Shown here one piece after another: positions 5,573 to 6,369 of a DNA stretch of 6,369 nucleotides. The DNA is from Bacteroidota bacterium. GTDB taxonomy: Bacteria; Bacteroidota; Bacteroidia; Chitinophagales; Chitinophagaceae. The stretch is taken from assembly GCA_023411775.1 (NCBI GenBank), contig JAEYOL010000323.1, positions 1 to 6,369 on the forward strand. The letters are read 5' to 3'. The translations under genes and the position numbers were made by a program. Numbering within the stretch: position 1 is the first letter of the stretch; each line of letters begins with the position of its first letter. The notes under the pieces were generated by a model that ran no database searches, had not been told where the DNA came from, and was given only the letters and a program-made list of their open reading frames with translations.

Positions 5573-6369
5573 TGCTGGAGTTTCAAATCAAACAAAAGGA
5601 TACAGGTCCAACTACTTTTAACCTGGCGCTGCATTCATTACGGATCGTCTTTATGGGAACGCCGGAGTTTGCTGTCGCCTCTCTTGACGCGTTAGTTAAA
5701 GCGGGTTACCATATTGCAGGTGTGGTTACGGCACCTGATAAACCGGTCGGTCGGGGTATGAAACTTACCGAAAGTCCCGTAAAAAAATATGCGTTGGAGA
5801 ATAATCTGAAGGTATTACAACCGGTGAAACTGAAAGATCCTCAGTTCCTGGACGAGCTCAAATCATTACATGCCGACCTGCAGGTGGTTGTCGCATTCAG
5901 GATGCTTCCCGAAGTGGTATGGAATATGCCTCGCATGGGTACTATCAATGTACATGGATCTCTTTTGCCACAATACCGTGGCGCTGCGCCAATCAACTGG
6001 GCGGTGATCAATGGCGAAACAGAAACTGGTGTGACGACATTCAAACTCAAACATGAAATTGATACGGGTGATATTTTAATGCAGGAAAGTTTCCCGATAG
6101 GTGAAAACGAAACAGCCGGGGAGGTGCATGATAGAATGAAAGATATCGGTGCGCAACTACTGGTGAAAACCGTGAGGGGACTGGTAGAAGGAACCATCCA
6201 TGAAACTTCGCAGACATCAATCATAAACAGATCGCCAAACACGAAACAGGCAGATCTTCAACTAACCCTTAAACACGCGCCAAAGATATTTACAGACACC
6301 TGTAAGATCGATTTCTCCCAACCAGTAAATACGGTACACAATTTAATACGCGGGCTATCACCCTCCCCT
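5572..6369 (+). CDS. fmt: Methionyl-tRNA formyltransferase, 3' end beyond the window
   Basis: Fmt transfers a formyl group from 10-formyltetrahydrofolate to methionyl-initiator tRNA in the cytoplasm. The frame stays open for 266 codons to the window edge; a full enzyme is about 305-320 residues, so part of the C-terminal tRNA-binding domain is missing. Visible motifs are LRIVFMGTPEFAVASL (23-38), PDKPVGRGMKL (55-65), VVVAFRMLPEVVW (105-117), the folate-binding and catalytic block INVHGSLLPQYRGAAPINW (125-143) with Asn126 and His128, and the catalytic Asp164 in EIDTGDIL. The last residues, APKIFTDTCKIDF onward to IRGLSPSP, start the C-terminal domain. The only ATG ahead of the core is at 5572, overlapping the namZ TAA by one base, with an in-frame TGA just upstream at 5566-5568. 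This start gives about 22 residues before the point where family members usually begin. No ATG, GTG or TTG lies between them. Confidence 0.95.
   Translation, partial: MLEFQIKQKDTGPTTFNLALHSLRIVFMGTPEFAVASLDALVKAGYHIAGVVTAPDKPVGRGMKLTESPVKKYALENNLKVLQPVKLKDPQFLDELKSLHADLQVVVAFRMLPEVVWNMPRMGTINVHGSLLPQYRGAAPINWAVINGETETGVTTFKLKHEIDTGDILMQESFPIGENETAGEVHDRMKDIGAQLLVKTVRGLVEGTIHETSQTSIINRSPNTKQADLQLTLKHAPKIFTDTCKIDFSQPVNTVHNLIRGLSPSP

Noticed and set aside
5613..5620. Internal fmt promoter, TACTTTTA
   Set aside because: It is a seven-of-eight match to the -7 consensus, but there is no standard start codon downstream that would keep the first strand of Fmt, and no -33 element at the right distance.
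5841..6242. 133-codon minus-strand open frame inside the fmt region
   Set aside because: It is antisense to the catalytic core of fmt, which is clearly coding on the plus strand.

Overview
The window looks like ordinary chromosomal DNA from a Bacteroidota bacterium, most likely from the Chitinophagaceae or a close relative. The lineage call rests on four things: the methionyl-tRNA formyltransferase carries the Bacteroidota-style motif VVVAFRMLPEVVW and the ending APKIF..TCKIDF; the OmpA protein has a Bacteroidota-type N-terminal jelly-roll-like domain; several gene starts have TAnnTTTG-like -7 boxes and no clear Shine-Dalgarno sequence; and PepT begins MFSDYKFTAADRFFRYVQIDTQ. I could not run a database search, so the family-level placement is an inference.

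Layout: positions 1-109 hold a degenerate heptamer tandem repeat. Then come four genes on the minus strand, read from right to left: a SlyD-like FKBP prolyl isomerase (3684-4139), peptidase T (2287-3537), a secreted OmpA-family protein (1121-2236) and an SPFH/band-7 membrane protein (105-1043). A strong intrinsic terminator hairpin (3568-3590) separates the FKBP gene from pepT. The last three genes lie 50 and 77 bp apart with no visible terminator between them, so they may be co-transcribed. From a divergent intergenic region at 4140-4270 two genes run on the plus strand: a lipoprotein of the NamZ/DUF1343 exo-N-acetylmuramidase family (4271-5572), and methionyl-tRNA formyltransferase fmt (from 5572). 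The stop of the first and the start of the second share one base, and fmt runs off the window edge.

The genes do not form one obvious pathway. Two relate to the cell wall: NamZ should trim N-acetylmuramic acid from peptidoglycan fragments, and the OmpA domain should anchor to peptidoglycan. The others are housekeeping functions: peptide turnover (PepT), protein folding (FKBP), membrane organisation (SPFH) and initiator tRNA formylation (Fmt). I see no mobile element, CRISPR array, RNA gene, toxin-antitoxin pair or defence system, and no evidence for a new multi-gene system. The most interesting points are small: the phase-keeping heptamer repeat that supplies the stop codon of the SPFH gene, the coupled and N-terminally extended fmt start, and the pepT promoter region squeezed against the upstream terminator.
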